NCBI GenBank assembly: GCA_020726505.1
Contig: JAHLEZ010000004.1
Location: 930,001 to 994,000, forward strand
Source: Leptodontidium sp. MPI-SDFR-AT-0119
Lineage: Eukaryota; Ascomycota; Leotiomycetes; Helotiales; Leptodontidiaceae
Direction of reading: 5' to 3'
Length of the DNA: 64,000 nucleotides
This document shows positions 22,926-35,316 of the stretch, in pieces. How positions within the stretch are numbered: the first letter of the stretch is position 1; each line of letters opens with the position of its first letter. The position numbers and the translations under genes were made by a program. Under the pieces are notes generated by a model. It made no database searches and had not been told where the DNA came from. It saw only the letters and a list, made by a program, of their open reading frames with translations.

Positions 22926-23794
22926 CTACAGCACTTTCGTCTTAACAGCAGCTGGTTTCGCAGGAACGAAAGCCTTAGCTATGAATCCAACTATAGTCAT
23001 GAACTACTCTCATCAGCTCACATTCCAACCAGCACCATTTAATATAAACCCAAAAAAGAAACGTAAGAGTCTAAAAGATAATCAACTCACCACATAATCC
23101 AACACTTTGAACCCTCCAGGGAGCGAAACGAAAGTATCGCCATCATAGAACACCCTCATAGCCAGTAAGAAGCCAGGCGAGCCTTGCTGGAACATGTCCT
23201 GGAAGAAAAGCGCTTTGAAGGATCCAGCGGGCTGCGTGCGTTCTGTGAAGCGCACTGGTTGTCCTTTGACTTATTTGGTTGTGAGATAGGGTGTTTGAGA
23301 GGATATACTGAAGGGGGGAGGAATGGAATGGATGATGTGAGGGGGAGACATGTACTGTACTTACTGACAGTAAATCCGTGGACGTGGCCCCTAGGAATGA
23401 GAAGTGGTGCGTCGCCTGCTGAAGCGATGATTTTCTTGCCGTCGAGGTAGAAGATCATTGTCCCTTCTAGGACTTCCATTATTTCGTCGTGTTCCTGTGG
23501 GACGGGATGTTAGCCTGACACATTATTGATATGAGGTACATCGGGGGTAGCATGAAACAAGGTTCACTGAACAAGAGGGATCGGGATTCACACACCCTAT
23601 GCCAATGATTGGGGATCGTAAGGATATCAGAATCGTCCTTTCCGTCGTACGCTGTGTCGACCCAGTTATGTTCTGGTGAGTCTTCGGGTTTGCTCTGTTA
23701 TGCATTGCTTCAGTTCTGTCTCTAGGTATATTTCCTGAGACTGCTTTGCGGGATGTATGAGTAGTTAACATACATGATCTATGAATAGACGCAT
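22926..23794 (-). CDS. Small cupin-domain protein
   Basis: Five exons on the minus strand: 23794-23774, 23694-23596, 23494-23365, 23254-23091 and 23003-22926, giving 163 residues. All junctions keep phase; the 21-nt first exon and the last acceptor are the least certain. The cupin core is clear: TIPNHWHR, EHDEIMEVLEGTMIFYLDGKK, GDAPLLIPRGHVHGFTV. The NHWHR...EHDE and HVHGF pieces supply the His and Glu residues that usually bind a metal. C-terminal text runs FTERTQPAGSFKALFFQDMF. Related fungal cupins occur in dioxygenase and isomerase roles; the reaction cannot be told. It stands alone, with no gene cluster around it. Confidence 0.75.
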
Positions 23795-24327
23795 GCTAAT
23801 TCCCTATCTAATTTTCAGCTCGAGAAGTATATACTGAGAAGGAGGGGTTGGTTCATGGAGCCTCATACTTTTCCGATGACAAGAGGCATGAGCTCTTCGA
23901 TTTGCGACGCCATGGTGACTTCAGTAGAGCGCTACGTCGATCAACTAAATTGTCGAGGATCTCAAGATGCAAAGAGGTTGGAGAATTGTTGTTAATAAGA
24001 GAGAAAGCCTTCGGACAAGCGAGTTTCGGGGTCGAATGTCTGCGCGTTTCCCGTCTTGGCTGGACAGCTGAAGATCAATGGATATACGAGCGACATATCA
24101 TGATTGGCTGCAACTAAAGTGTCTGCCTCTAGGGGCTACTTGAAGACGATGCTTCACATTGGCTAAGAATGCATCCGAAGGCCGATTTCAAAGAAGATTC
24201 CTGGCCGAGCTAATTCCGTCATCTCCAGGCCAGGCAGAAACAAAAGACACAGCGGAGCACACTTATTCGAACTAAAGACCCAGTGGATTGTAAGACCAAC
24301 ATTTTGTAATTCAGCTACATACCTCCT
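23795..24327. other. Spacer
   Basis: One 89-codon open frame (23848-24117) has no recognisable motif; I do not call it a gene. Confidence 0.35.
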
Positions 24328-25754
24328 TCAACCAGCTGCAATTTCCTCTGCCTCATCTTCCCACTCTCCTCTGTCCTCCATTTCCTCGTTTAACTCCATC
24401 TCACCATCGCCTTCGAGACCTTCAGAATCCCACTCATCGACATCCATCTCATCGTCGTCATCGTCATCCCCCTCCTCCGGCTTCGCGCCCAGACCCTTCG
24501 CCTTTTTCTTCTTTTCAACATTCTCTCTCTGGATCTTTTTCCTCGCCTCTTTTTGCTGTCTCTTCTGCTCCCACTTCTTGTCCAGCGCCTTGACTTCCTC
24601 CTTGGACTTGTTGATGTACTCGTGCCACATGATCTTTCCATTGCAGACACCTTCCTCAACTTTGGTCATGCGCAGCTTCATTCTAGGACCCAGCTCCACC
24701 AGCTTGATTGCTCTCTTCTCAACACCGCCCCTGGAACTATCCTTCTTTCCGTCTGCCTCTGAACGATCCTTTCTTCGTTTAGAGAGGATCTTCTTCGCTC
24801 TAGTCTCGACTACCTCAACTTCTGCGTCTGTGTCCACTTCACTCCCACTAGTCGCTCCATCTGTCACATAGCCATCGCCGCCGTCGCCACCGATCATGTA
24901 ATCTGCGATATCTGACATCTTGCCAAGATTCGGCAATCCACCCTTCTTGGTCTTGCCTGACTTCTGGGAGTGTAACAACTTTTCGGCAGCATTTAACCTG
25001 CGCAGAGGCTTTGATAGACCCATTGCTTTGGTAGTGATAGCGTAGTGTCGGAGATTGAGAGTGTATGTTCCATCACCTTCTTTGGAAGGCTCGCGATTAA
25101 GAAGCAGGACTCGTCGGATCGAGGAGAGGGGTGTGGCTTGTGGGGCGATTGGAGGGAAGAGAGACTGGAATATTGTTGTAACAAGAGACTCGAGGTGTTT
25201 TGGTACTTTGTTGGGAGAATCTGATTCGGAGGCGGGGGATGTGAAGTTGTTCATTACCAGCTGCAGGTTTTGTTAGTACATAGAGTGACTGTGGTCGGGG
25301 TTCAGAATCATACCAATGGTGCCGTCAGGTATTCCTTTCCGCCGCCTTTTGGGTGCTTCAAAGCCTTCCGGATGTCTTTACATAACGAGTATTTCTCGAC
25401 ATTGAAATGTAATGTTGGTCCTCTTGGAGTAATCGCGAGTCGCATATTCGTGTTTCCTGACTCTGATCTCGAGAACAGCATAAGATGGCTCACGCCCAGC
25501 GGACCAGCCATTGTAAGGTAATCCCTCAGTCGATTTGCCCTCCTCTCTTTCAGCCTCGAAGCCGTTCCTGGCTCCATCATCAAACGGGTATCCTTCACCA
25601 ACTGACTGACGCTGGGCCCGACTTCTCCAGCTCCAATTCGAATGACCATACTCTTCGGCGCATTGGAAGGTTTCTTCGAGACCGCTGGGCCTCCACCGGA
25701 AGGGCCATTATTCGCGCCCAAATGGGTGCGCTTTTTTGTTCGTCTTCGTGCCAT
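24328..25754 (-). CDS. SSF1: Brix-domain ribosome-biogenesis protein Ssf1
   Basis: Exons 25754-25314 and 25260-24328 give 457 residues; the 53-bp intron keeps phase. The N terminus is basic (MARRRTKKRTHLG). The Brix domain follows, with KSMVIRIGAGEVGPSVSQLVKDTRLMM (shown in part), LRDYLTMAGPLGVSHLMLFS, and NMRLAITPRGPTLHFNVEKY, the Ssf1/Peter Pan signature. The C terminus is charged: a basic coiled-coil-like stretch, then an acidic Asp/Glu tail. Ssf1 acts in the nucleolus in early 60S assembly (27S pre-rRNA processing). It shares a 233-bp promoter with RRP3, also a ribosome-biogenesis gene. Confidence 0.93.
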
Positions 25755-25987
25755 TGTGGTAGTTTGTATGTGATGTGATGGTCTGGAGAAAATGGAAGCT
25801 CGAAATAATTTAGCTGGCAGAAATATTTGCGCCCGCCAATCAGATAAGCGAGCTAGATAAGCCAGCCGATAAGGTAAGGTCCGTAAAAAATTACTGCTAC
25901 CGCTACTGCTACTACTACTTCCTACTCCTCGACGGTCTTTCGCTTCTTCTCCTCCTTTACACAAACGTCATCCTCATCGCAACCACA
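25755..25987. promoter_or_regulatory. Shared SSF1/RRP3 promoter with PAC-like box
   Basis: The sequence CTCATCGC at 25973-25980 is the exact reverse complement of GCGATGAG, the PAC motif of yeast ribosome-biogenesis genes. An RRPE-like A/T run (GTAAAAAATTAC) lies near 25884-25896. Both are a known pair in yeast; their use here is inferred. The PAC box is 7 bp before the RRP3 ATG, so it may lie in the 5' UTR. Confidence 0.45.
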
Positions 25988-27535
25988 ATGTCTTCAGTTA
26001 AGAGACGCAAGGTCGACGAGAATGTGCCCTCGGGCTTATTGAAGGAGAAGAAGCAGCACAAGAAGTCGAAGACGGTAAAGGACGTCGCAACAGAACCAGC
26101 AGAAGCTTCAGCCTCCTCCGACCCAGAGCCTGCGCCGATTACGACAAGATTACAAGAAGAGAATACAGCAGAAGAAGGAGATGGGGTAGAAAAGGAAGCG
26201 CCAAAGAGCTTTAAGGATCTGGTATGTGCGATCCGTCCTGAATTTGGAATATTGGCTTATGCGACTTAGGGAATCGTGGACGAACTATGCGACGCATGTA
26301 CTGCACTCGGATACAAAGCACCTACACCCATTCAAGTCGAGTCGATACCTCTCGCCCTTCAGAATCGAGATCTGATTGCACTGGCAGAGACCGGAAGTGG
26401 AAAGACAGCTGCTTTTGCACTACCAATTCTCCAGGCTCTCCTTGATAAACCACAACCATTCTTCGGCCTTATAATTGCACCAACTCGCGAATTGGCGTAC
26501 CAAATATCTGAATCAATCGAAGCTCTAGGCTCCAAGATAGCAGTGAGATGTGCTGTAATTGTTGGTGGCATGGATATGGTACCCCAGGCAATTGCGCTTG
26601 GCAAGAAACCCCACATCATTGTGGCAACTCCAGGACGCTTACTCGACCATCTTGAGAATACGAAGGGATTTTCACTGCGATCATTGAAGCACTTGGTAAT
26701 GGACGAAGCTGATCGATTGCTGGATCTGGATTTTGGACCTATCTTGGACAAGATCTTGAAAGTAATTCCTCGAGAACGCCGGACATACCTCTTCTCTGCC
26801 ACAATGAGCTCGAAGATTGAGAGCTTGCAAAGAGCCAGTTTGAGAGATCCTCTCCGAGTCAGCGTCAGTACTAAATACCAGACCGTTTCGACCTTGATCC
26901 AAAATTACCTCTTCATCCCACTCATCCACAAGGATGTCTACCTTGTCTACCTCATGAACGAGTTCGTCGGACAATCCGCCATCATATTCACCCGCACCGT
27001 AAACGAAACACAACGAATCGCTATTCTGTTACGGTCTCTAGGTTTCGGCGCCATCCCCCTACATGGTCAGCTTTCTCAAACCGCTCGTCTGGGTGCTCTA
27101 AACAAGTTCCGTGCTGGTACCCGAAGGATCCTTGTAGCAACTGATGTCGCTGCTCGTGGTCTGGATATTCCATCGGTGGATATCGTTCTCAACTATGACC
27201 TATCACCAGATAGTAAAACATACATCCATCGTGTCGGTCGTACCGCAAGAGCCGGAAAGTCGGGTCATGCTTTCAGTATTGTGACACAATACGATGTGGA
27301 GATCTTCAAGCGCACAGAGGCCGCATTGAAGATGCAATTGGATGAATACGAGCCAGTTAAGGAGGAAGTCATGATCTTCAAAGAAAGGGTGGAGGAGGCA
27401 CAGCGAAATGCAAGAAACGAGATGAAGAATCTGCATGAAGACCGAGGAAATAGGGGCTCAGTACTGAAAGGTCGTCGTCCAAAGCCCGGTGGTACGAAAC
27501 GTGGGAGAGACGACATGGACCGAGAAGAGGGCTGA
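25988..27535 (+). CDS. RRP3: DEAD-box RNA helicase Rrp3
   Basis: Exons 25988-26221 and 26270-27535 give 499 residues. A Lys-rich, then acidic N-terminal tail precedes the helicase core. Motifs in order: Q motif (GYKAPTPIQ), [27 protein letters not shown], then [27 protein letters not shown] and [10 protein letters not shown]. The text and length match Rrp3/DDX47, a nucleolar helicase needed for 18S rRNA processing. The C terminus is basic ([15 protein letters not shown]). The intron is placed just before the helicase core, at a phase-0 site after FKDL. Confidence 0.95.
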
Positions 27536-28785
27536 TTTCTCTTGGTACAAAAACCAAAAAGTTTGCAAAAGTTTCCAAATTACATTCAATTTTGACATAT
27601 TGTACAGTGCTGCATTTCGCTGTTGAATTTCATCTTCGTTATGTCGCGTTCTAGATTGTTTTGCACCGCAGCAACCAGCTTCTTTGCTACCCAGGTGGGC
27701 AGGAAACAGGAACTCGCACTTTTGATGTATATAGCAAAAGCCGACGAACTGCGAATCGAAAAGTAGCTAAAAATAGACTTGTTTCGTCAAATGCTTCCTA
27801 CTACCCCAGAATCGACAATTCAAACACACAATTCCTCCCCTCAATTCGGAGCTTATTCCAGGGCAAGTTTCGGCAGCCACCCGAACTGATCGCCAAGATC
27901 TATCCGAAACCACGATTCTCTTTCGGTTCCAAATTCCCATTCTGTGTGTCGCAGGTTGGACGGAAATAGCTGTTAGTGTGGTAGTTTTGCCATTGCAGCC
28001 GAGCTGCTTCAGATGATGGCGATCATTCGCCTTGGCGGAAGGTGGAAGCGCTTTACTCATTCTTACTTCGATTCTTCTCGCTAGGTTAAGTACAGGAGTA
28101 GTATCGCTGCATTTTTGTTGGCATGAAATACATTTCTTTTTATCCAGAATGTAATGGCAGGAGTCTACAAGAAATCCAAAATACCTGGAAACTGGCCATT
28201 GAGTTGAATTTTACTTAGTCGGATCACACGGCATCAACATGATGGCATGGAGAAGTCTTATTTTGAACTTGACAGGTCTTGGGTCTAATGCAAAACAACC
28301 CAGTTTCACGTGGGCTCGTTCAAATCCCTCCACAGCTAAACAAGCTCGGCCAAGTCGTCTCGAAAAGCACATTTTCATCATATAGTGGCTCCCAAGATTG
28401 AATGGGGAGTACAGCGAACTCTTTCTCCACACACTTACGGATTCAGAGTACCTTGGATGGCCTATCAAAGTTCTTAAGAAGTAATCAAACTCCATTGGGG
28501 GTGTACTTGATACCGTTCTTTCTATATCTTTATCCAAGAATAGGACACGGGTTGCAAACTTCAGACCACCGTTCAGGTCAGTCTAATGTTACCATGCTGA
28601 GGGGACGTGTGATTTGTAATGAGGAAAGTGAACTTAGGTCTTGCAGAATATATAAACCTCCTCGGCACTAGATCCTGATATCTTCGCCATCAACTCTGGG
28701 GCCTATACTTTCCACTTCATCTATCTTCTACCTCTCCGAGTCAATCACATCCTCTTACCTCAATCAAACCCAACCGATCAACACA
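27536..28785. other. Spacer and promoter of the CDH-type cytochrome gene
   Basis: No supported gene. A TATATAA element near 28649-28655 sits about 130 bp before the next start codon. Confidence 0.4.
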
Positions 28786-29641
28786 ATGATCGCTCTATCT
28801 GCAACCACTCTCTTCTTCGCCCTCCACTTCTTCGCTCTCAGTAATGCACAAACCACGGCCTCCTTCACAGACCCAGTAACCGGAATCCAATTCCAGCGCT
28901 TCTTCGGCGCAAAAACACAATTCGCATTCGGTATCGCTCTGCCCGAGAACCCCACTACAGATTTCATTGGGCAGATGACATTCCCTCTCACAGCTGCTGG
29001 AGGATGGGGTGGCATCGCACTCGCAGACGACATGGTCGGACCGCTCTTACTCGCAGCATGGCCCAACGGCAACGAAGTACAATCATCCTTCCGCCTAGCA
29101 TCGACAGAAGAAGCCTCGCCGCCTGTTGTGGCAGGGAGTTTCAACGTTGTGCCCATACCGAGCGGTACTAGTGTCAATGGCACGAATATGTCTTTTACTT
29201 TCCTGTGCAGGAACTGTATCGACTCCAAGCTGGGGTTTGCGGCGGGGAATACGTTGGGGACTTTTGGGATGGGATGGGCGCTCGCTGGGAGGCCTGTTAG
29301 TGATCCTGCGGATGTGGCTACGGAGCTGTCTTTTCATGATAAAGGTTGGGTTTTCTATCCCACTTCTTTTGTTGTCTCTTCCTGCGTTCAAGCCATGTCT
29401 GACTTTTACTGTGATAGGATTCGATGAGTTTGATGCACAGCTCAATGCGGCCAGAAGTCCTCTCTTTGGTGAGTGGGCTTTGCTGGCAGGAGCGGGCATT
29501 GTGTCCAATGGTTCGACCACGGCCGTGACGCCTGTTGCACCTGGGACCGGTGGTGGATTTTCTGGTGGAGACGATGATGCTAGCGAGGATGATGATGAGA
29601 GTGAAGGTGCCGAAGTAGATTCAGATGACGAAGATGATTGA
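28786..29641 (+). CDS. Secreted cytochrome-domain protein (cellobiose dehydrogenase type)
   Basis: Exons 28786-29344 and 29418-29641 give 260 residues. A signal peptide (cleavage near SNA-QTT) is followed by the CDH-type heme domain: FTDPVTGIQFQRF, GGWGGIALADDM, LLAAWPNGNEVQSSFR, and FLCRNC. Met83, in ADDM, aligns with the axial Met ligand of CDH cytochrome. The segment where the axial His is expected reads QLNAARSPLF, with Arg199 in its place by my alignment. There is no flavin domain, so it is a stand-alone cytochrome with a Gly-rich linker and a strongly acidic tail (DDDASEDDDESEG). Family role: extracellular electron transfer; here uncertain if heme is bound normally. Confidence 0.8.
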
Positions 29642-30633
29642 ATTCATTTTGAATTATTTCTTTTCCTTGCCCTCCTGGTTGTGCTGATTCATTACTTCTC
29701 CCATGATCCTATGTCTCGGAGTGCTTGAGTAGCCCTCACTTTTTATTTATTATTTACTTTCTTGTCGAGGCATACGATCCAAGCGATCAGGCACCCCAAA
29801 CAATTCCATCTTATTCATATCCTATCCACCGATTTCCAAAGACTTGATTACATCACATCAAGCCAAGCACAATCTCATGTGACGGAAATTTGACGAGCAT
29901 TCAAGTCCAGTAAAAGCAAAGCTCAGGACGCATCTACCCAGCGGCTGAACACTGCCTACACGCGAATTTGCGAGGTTTTCCATACAGAGTCCCATTTTAG
30001 ACTATGAGGCGTAAACGAACCCCTGTTCTGAACGCAACGCATCGGACTTTGATCAGCCCTATAATCCTCAGCATCATCCTCAAGCATTTCTCACTAGAGC
30101 CAGCTCAGCTCACAATAACTCCCAAGTGAGGGGTTGCAAACCAAACAACCGGTGAGATCCTCAGCTGTACGCCCCATAGTTCGGCTCTAGAACCTAGACG
30201 AACCGTCCGATCTTCTCTCATGCCCCTGGACGGATGCAGGGACAGCCTCTTTTCCTTGCTAGCTGGATATTCTGCCTTGTTTGAGCGCCATCACTAAATC
30301 CTGCGGGTGATGTGTTGTTTCTCTGTGGCTGCTGCAAAACGGTCGAGTTGTTTTGGGCCCCAATCAGTGATAATCGCCACTTCATGATGTGTTAGAGACG
30401 TCCTGATTGGGAAGAGTGACTTGTTGCACCGGGAGAAGGACTCGGCAGACCATCTGGTCTTTGATGTTGTTTTTCGTCCAGCTCCGATGAGCTACATAAC
30501 TGCACTTCTCGTCTTCAGAGCCTCTACCTATCTATGCCAGGGCAAGTATAAAGGGAGAGCTCTTACTTCGCAAAGTATATTCTCCATCAGCAACTTTCAA
30601 GTCACTAACAAACCATCGCAAGCAACTTCCAAC
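29642..30633. other. Spacer and promoter
   Basis: No supported gene. A TATAAA box near 30549 lies about 85 bp before the start of the Cys-rich gene. Confidence 0.4.
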
Positions 30634-31732
30634 ATGCAACTCTTCAAAGTCATCCTTCTGGCGGTTGCTGTCAGCGCAGCGAACCTCAAGGAACGCACTG
30701 GCGGCGCAGGTGGATGCAACAGAGACAACTGTCTCCGCGCTGTCCAGGGCACGGCTCGAGGACCAGCTCGAGTAGAGATTGCAAAGTCGGATTGTAGCTC
30801 GTTCCTTGAAAAGACCACTACAGTTCCTTCAAGGTCAGTGATATCATGAGACATACCACGATCACCATCGCCTTGTGAACATGACTTCTTGAAGCTCCTG
30901 GATTGATGCTAACTCAATCTGTACTCAGCACTGCAACTATCACTCAAACCGCTACCGTCACTCTCCCAGCCGTTCTTCCAAAGCGCCATGACGGCGGAAA
31001 GACAGTTCCCGCTTATGCAACTGCTTGCTCCGGCTCAGCTCGATATTCAAGTGCTTGTTCATGCTGGGGAATTACCGGCGGCACCAAGACAATCTCAAGC
31101 GGAGTACGTAGACTCTCCGGGCTGCTACACATCGATGCCATCACAGCACTGACATTTGCTATAGGTAACAACCGTGACAGTCAGCACGACCATCACTGTC
31201 CCAGCCGGCTCCAAATGCACCGAAGCCCCCAAGACTTCGACCTGCGGCGACAAATGCGTAGATCTGAAAGCTGATCCCCAGAACTGCGGCGCTTGTGGAG
31301 TTACCGTAAGTATCTCTTCTGCATTTCCCACCCATTCCACTGTGTTTTGTCCTATAAAAGACATGAAAACTAACAACCATCTAGTGCCTAAGCGGTTCTT
31401 GCACCAACGGCGTCTGCGTAGCCACCTCCTGCACCAACCAAGGAACCTGCGAGACCTTCACCACCTGCGGCGCCGGCGGATCATGCGTCTGCGCATCAAC
31501 GACCGACCTCACCGGCTTCTGCGTCAGTGGCGACACGCCATGTGCCGGACTTGCAGACTGTGTCACCAGCGAAGACTGCGCGCTCGGAAGTGTCTGCGCG
31601 GTTAGTAGTTGCTGCGTGAGGAATGTTTGTATTGCTTCGGACGCCTGTGGTGGCGCGAGTGTGCCCAAGTTTTTGTTTGGGAGGGATTCGACAAATGCTA
31701 CGATTGGACATAAGGGGTTTTTGGTTGATTAA
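30634..31732 (+). CDS. Small secreted Cys-rich, Thr/Ser-rich protein
   Basis: Exons 30634-30833, 30929-31103, 31165-31305 and 31385-31732 join in phase into 287 residues. An N-terminal signal peptide (MQLFKVILLAVAVSAA) is followed by GCNRDNCLRAVQGTARG, then a Thr/Val-rich stretch with YSSACSCWGIT and VTTVTVSTTITVPAG. The C-terminal half carries many Cys in a spaced pattern: CGDKCVDLKADPQNCGACG, CLSGSCTNGVC, TPCAGLADC, CALGSVC. Similar secreted or wall proteins are common in ascomycetes; none I know has a set function. Likely extracellular and disulfide-rich, possibly effector-like; this is inference. Confidence 0.7.
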
Positions 31733-33440
31733 ATGAATTTGGGGTTAAGAGTGGGAGAGATTTGGCTGTGATGGATGGGATGAGAGGATCGATAAATAGG
31801 CATACGTCATCGACTGGTATTGTTATTTGGGAGTTGTAATGCGAGTCTGTCGTTTATCAACTATATAATTCAAAAGCTTTGAAACCGAGGCCTTCTTTCA
31901 ATACATCGTGAACGCGTGGATTTTCTCATAATAATTGTAAATAGTATAGCATGCATAACCTGGAAAGTGACTGAAGAAAAAGGACACAAAGTAAGCGAGC
32001 CCCCTCTCTCCTGCAGCCGAACTCAAGCTGACCTCACCAACTCAGCCACGTCGAAAAGTAAGCAAAGTAATACCCCTGCGCCGGTACCCGAGCCCAGAAC
32101 AAACAGGTTTCCAGAAGTAATATCTATCGTGAGATTCACTTGGAAGTTGGCAGGCTCTGCGTCTTTCGATAAACTAGGTGTAAATCGGAAATATGGACGG
32201 CATCACCGATAGATATTTGGCCCCGTTAGTTCGTGGCTGATGAAGGGATTTGATTCGGATCTGTTCATGTGGAATCTAGGAGGCGTGCATTTTGTTGATA
32301 GAGAGACAACGACATGGAGTTTGCAGACTCAGAGGCAGTGGGAGTGAGTGCGAAGGCGATTAATTATAGGACCGGATTCTTTTGGGTAGGCCATAAACTT
32401 TTGTGTGCGTTTCGTCTGTGTCTTGATCGCTGACTTGGTGTTACTTAAATTGCGGCGGAGATGTGTATCCTGACATCCAGTGTAAGGATGCTGGTATGTT
32501 CAGCCAGTGATTTCCACAAAAATTAAAGTCTCCAGTCTTGGATAGTCGCTTAGTTGAAGTGGCATCTGGTGGCGTATCTGAGCTGTAGTCTAGCAACAGT
32601 ATGATATATTACAAATAGTGGATTTCTTTATAACCCAATCGAATTAAACACTTTTTTAGACGGTGGCGTCTCTTCTACTTTTCCCAGCTACTTTCATGTC
32701 CATGTCAACGTGTATGCAAGACTTGCAAAAATTGAAATGCCGTCATGCTCATTTTGGTATTATCCTCTCACCATCTAGACATTTAGCTTGACACTTGACT
32801 GGTTGATGCAAGGAATGATGCTGTTCTCGGCATCGCCGCAGTCAAGTAAATTATTTATCTCTCGCTAAACTCGCTTTCCGGGTAATTACTGTAAGCTCTA
32901 CTAATAAGTTAGGACATACAACCTAAAGCGTACAAACCGAAGCATGCCTACACAAAAGACAAAGACCTATAACCTAAATGAGAATTAAATGCCTTCGTAA
33001 CACAAGCCTATCAAATCCACGGATCTTACGTCTGGCCAATTAGCAACCGGTGTGAGATATCATCACCTCTCCTGGCAATGTGGGAGCAGCTGTGAGCATG
33101 ACAGGCAACTATCAGCGCCGTGACAGACAAGCTTTCTTTACCGAGAAGCCGAGATCGCAGGTTCTTAGAGAAGTGTGAGTAGGCGTCTTGAATCTTGATT
33201 TCCTGTAGGCCAAAATGTGGCCATAGTCTTTTGGAAGGAGGTATTTGGAAAAGGATGTTTTGCTGGTTACTACATACCCGAGTATTTTTTTTGTGTCACA
33301 AGAAGAATGTATATAAAGCCCTAGGACCTAGAAGTTCATTGAATCCTCTCATTAAGATCATTGGCTAGAATTGACTCCAAACATCTCATTCTTTTTCCAA
33401 TCTTCCTCCACAACATCTCGCTTATCAAAACGAAGTCAAG
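31733..33440. other. Long spacer
   Basis: I see no supported gene. A TATATAAAG element near 33311 precedes the broken oxidase. Confidence 0.4.
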
Positions 33441-35316
33441 ATGGCCTCCACCATCCCTACTGAAGTCAACATCATAATAGCAGGCGGTTAGTTACCCTCT
33501 ATTCCGTCCTTAATTTTCCTTCCTCTTCACCTAAACTCATGTAACTAACCCCTCACAGGCGGAGCAAGCGGCTGCCTCCTCGCCTTCCTCTCGCATCCGC
33601 CCAGCCCAGCCTCTCAATCCTCCTCATCGAAGGCGGCATAAACAACAAAAACCACCCGCAAGTAATCAACCCCGGTCTCTTCATCACCAGTCCCGTTTCC
33701 AGCTCAAATCTGGTCCGTTTCTACACCTCTGTTCTTGGCAAAGAGGTCGGTGGACGTGGGGTGATGGTCCCACTAGTGGATGTTTGTGGGGCGGGAGTTC
33801 GGTGAATTTGATGTGTTATGTTAGGGCGCCAAGGAGTGATTATGATGCTTTTGAGATGGAAGGTTGGGGGAGCGGGGAGTTGGTTTGGTTGTTGAAGAAG
33901 GTTTGCTGATAGTTCTGTCTGGAGTTGTGTGTAAGTGTTTGATGCTGGGAATGTACTGACCGAGATAATCTAGCATGAAACGATTCATCTTCCTAAGAAT
34001 GAAGATAACGTTCAAACTCATGGCTGGGAAGGAGAATTCCATATCTCGCAAGGAGGGACGTATCATCAAGAAGACCTCATGGAGGAGTTTCTCGGAGCTT
34101 CGACAGAAGCAGGATAGGACCGCACGGCTGATCCACAGGACTTGAATACAGGAAATGCATTCGGTGTATGTATATTCCATTCTCTCCTCCAGATTCTGGC
34201 TAATGGAAAAAACAAAAAGCCATTAGCAGCATGGATCGATCCCAAAACCGGTCTCCGTCAAGACGCAGCCCATGTCCTAATCCGCCCCCTCAACGATTCA
34301 CGTACAACCAATCTCCAAATCCTCACCGAGAACGACGTCGTACGCATCCTGTTCAACGCCTCCAAGCACTCAACAGGAGTCGAAATCCTCTCACGGCAGA
34401 ACCCCTCCACAACCCCCGCCATCAAGGCAAGACGACAAGTCGTCCTCTCATCAGGAGCGTTCGGTTCCCCGACGATCCTAGAACGCTCAGGTGCCGGAAG
34501 CTCTCTCGCAACCAAATGGCATCCTGAGGTCGAACCACATCGAAGGCGTCGGGAAGATCCGACCTAACAAGAAAGACCTCGCGTCTTTCAGCACGGAGAT
34601 GAAAGAGCCGTGGAAGAAGAAATTTGTCGGTCTGGAGGATAAGCCGCTGGCGTTGGTGTTGTTGGCGTCGATTTATTTTGGAGACCATGCCGATGCACCA
34701 GGGCAATATTTCTCGCTTGGGACGGCGCTGGCGCATCCGCACTCGAGGGGGAGTGTGCATGTTTCTAGTAAGGAGTTGAAGGATCCGGCTTTTGATGGAG
34801 GGTTCTTTCGGGAGAGTGTGGATGTCGAGGTGTTGGTTTGGACGTATAAGTAGCAGCGGGAGATTGCGAGACGGATGGAGAGGTATCGTGGGCCGTTGGA
34901 GAGTTGTCACCATGTGTTCGAGGAGGGCTCGGAGGCGAGTTTTGAGGTTGCTGATAGAGATGTGAGGAGGGTACCTGTGAGTGAGATTACGGATGTCAGG
35001 TATACGAAGGAAGATGATAAGGCTATTGTGGAGTGTTTGAGGAAGAGAGTTGAGACGATGTGGCATTCGCTGGGGACGTGTGCTATGAAACCTTTCGATT
35101 CGGGCGGTGTTGTTGATGGAGATTTGAATGTGTACGGCGTGACAGGACTGAAAGTTGTTGGTGTCTCTTGCTTTAGAATGCTGGTCTAAGTGATGGATGA
35201 TAACAGTGTCAGATTTGTCGATCATACCAAAGATGGCGGGGGCAAACACTCACTCGACTGCTTTGGTTGTTGGTGAGAAAGCTGCTGAGATTATTCTCGA
35301 GGAGCTGACGGTTTGA
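33441..35316 (+). pseudogene. GMC alcohol oxidase pseudogene
   Basis: Fragments of a methanol/alcohol-oxidase-like GMC flavoprotein can be read in order: VNIIIAGGG-ASGC (FAD-binding start), LSILLIEGG, LWGGSSVNLMCYVRAPRSDY, ARRQVVLSSGAFGSP, WHSLGTCAMKPF, and SIIPKMAGANTHSTALVVGEKAA. The frame is broken by a shift near 33580, a two-base loss near 33772, TAG at 34115-34117, a shift with missing residues near 34510-34540, and TAG at 34851-34853. The TAG at 34851 would be a Gln/Lys codon. Normal introns appear to remain, at about 33487, 33900 and 35160. No functional enzyme can be made from it. A TATA element upstream suggests a once-normal gene. Confidence 0.85.

Noticed and set aside
34422..35249. 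A 275-codon minus-strand frame
   Set aside because: It is antisense to clear GMC oxidase text and has shadow-like His/Pro/Arg composition.
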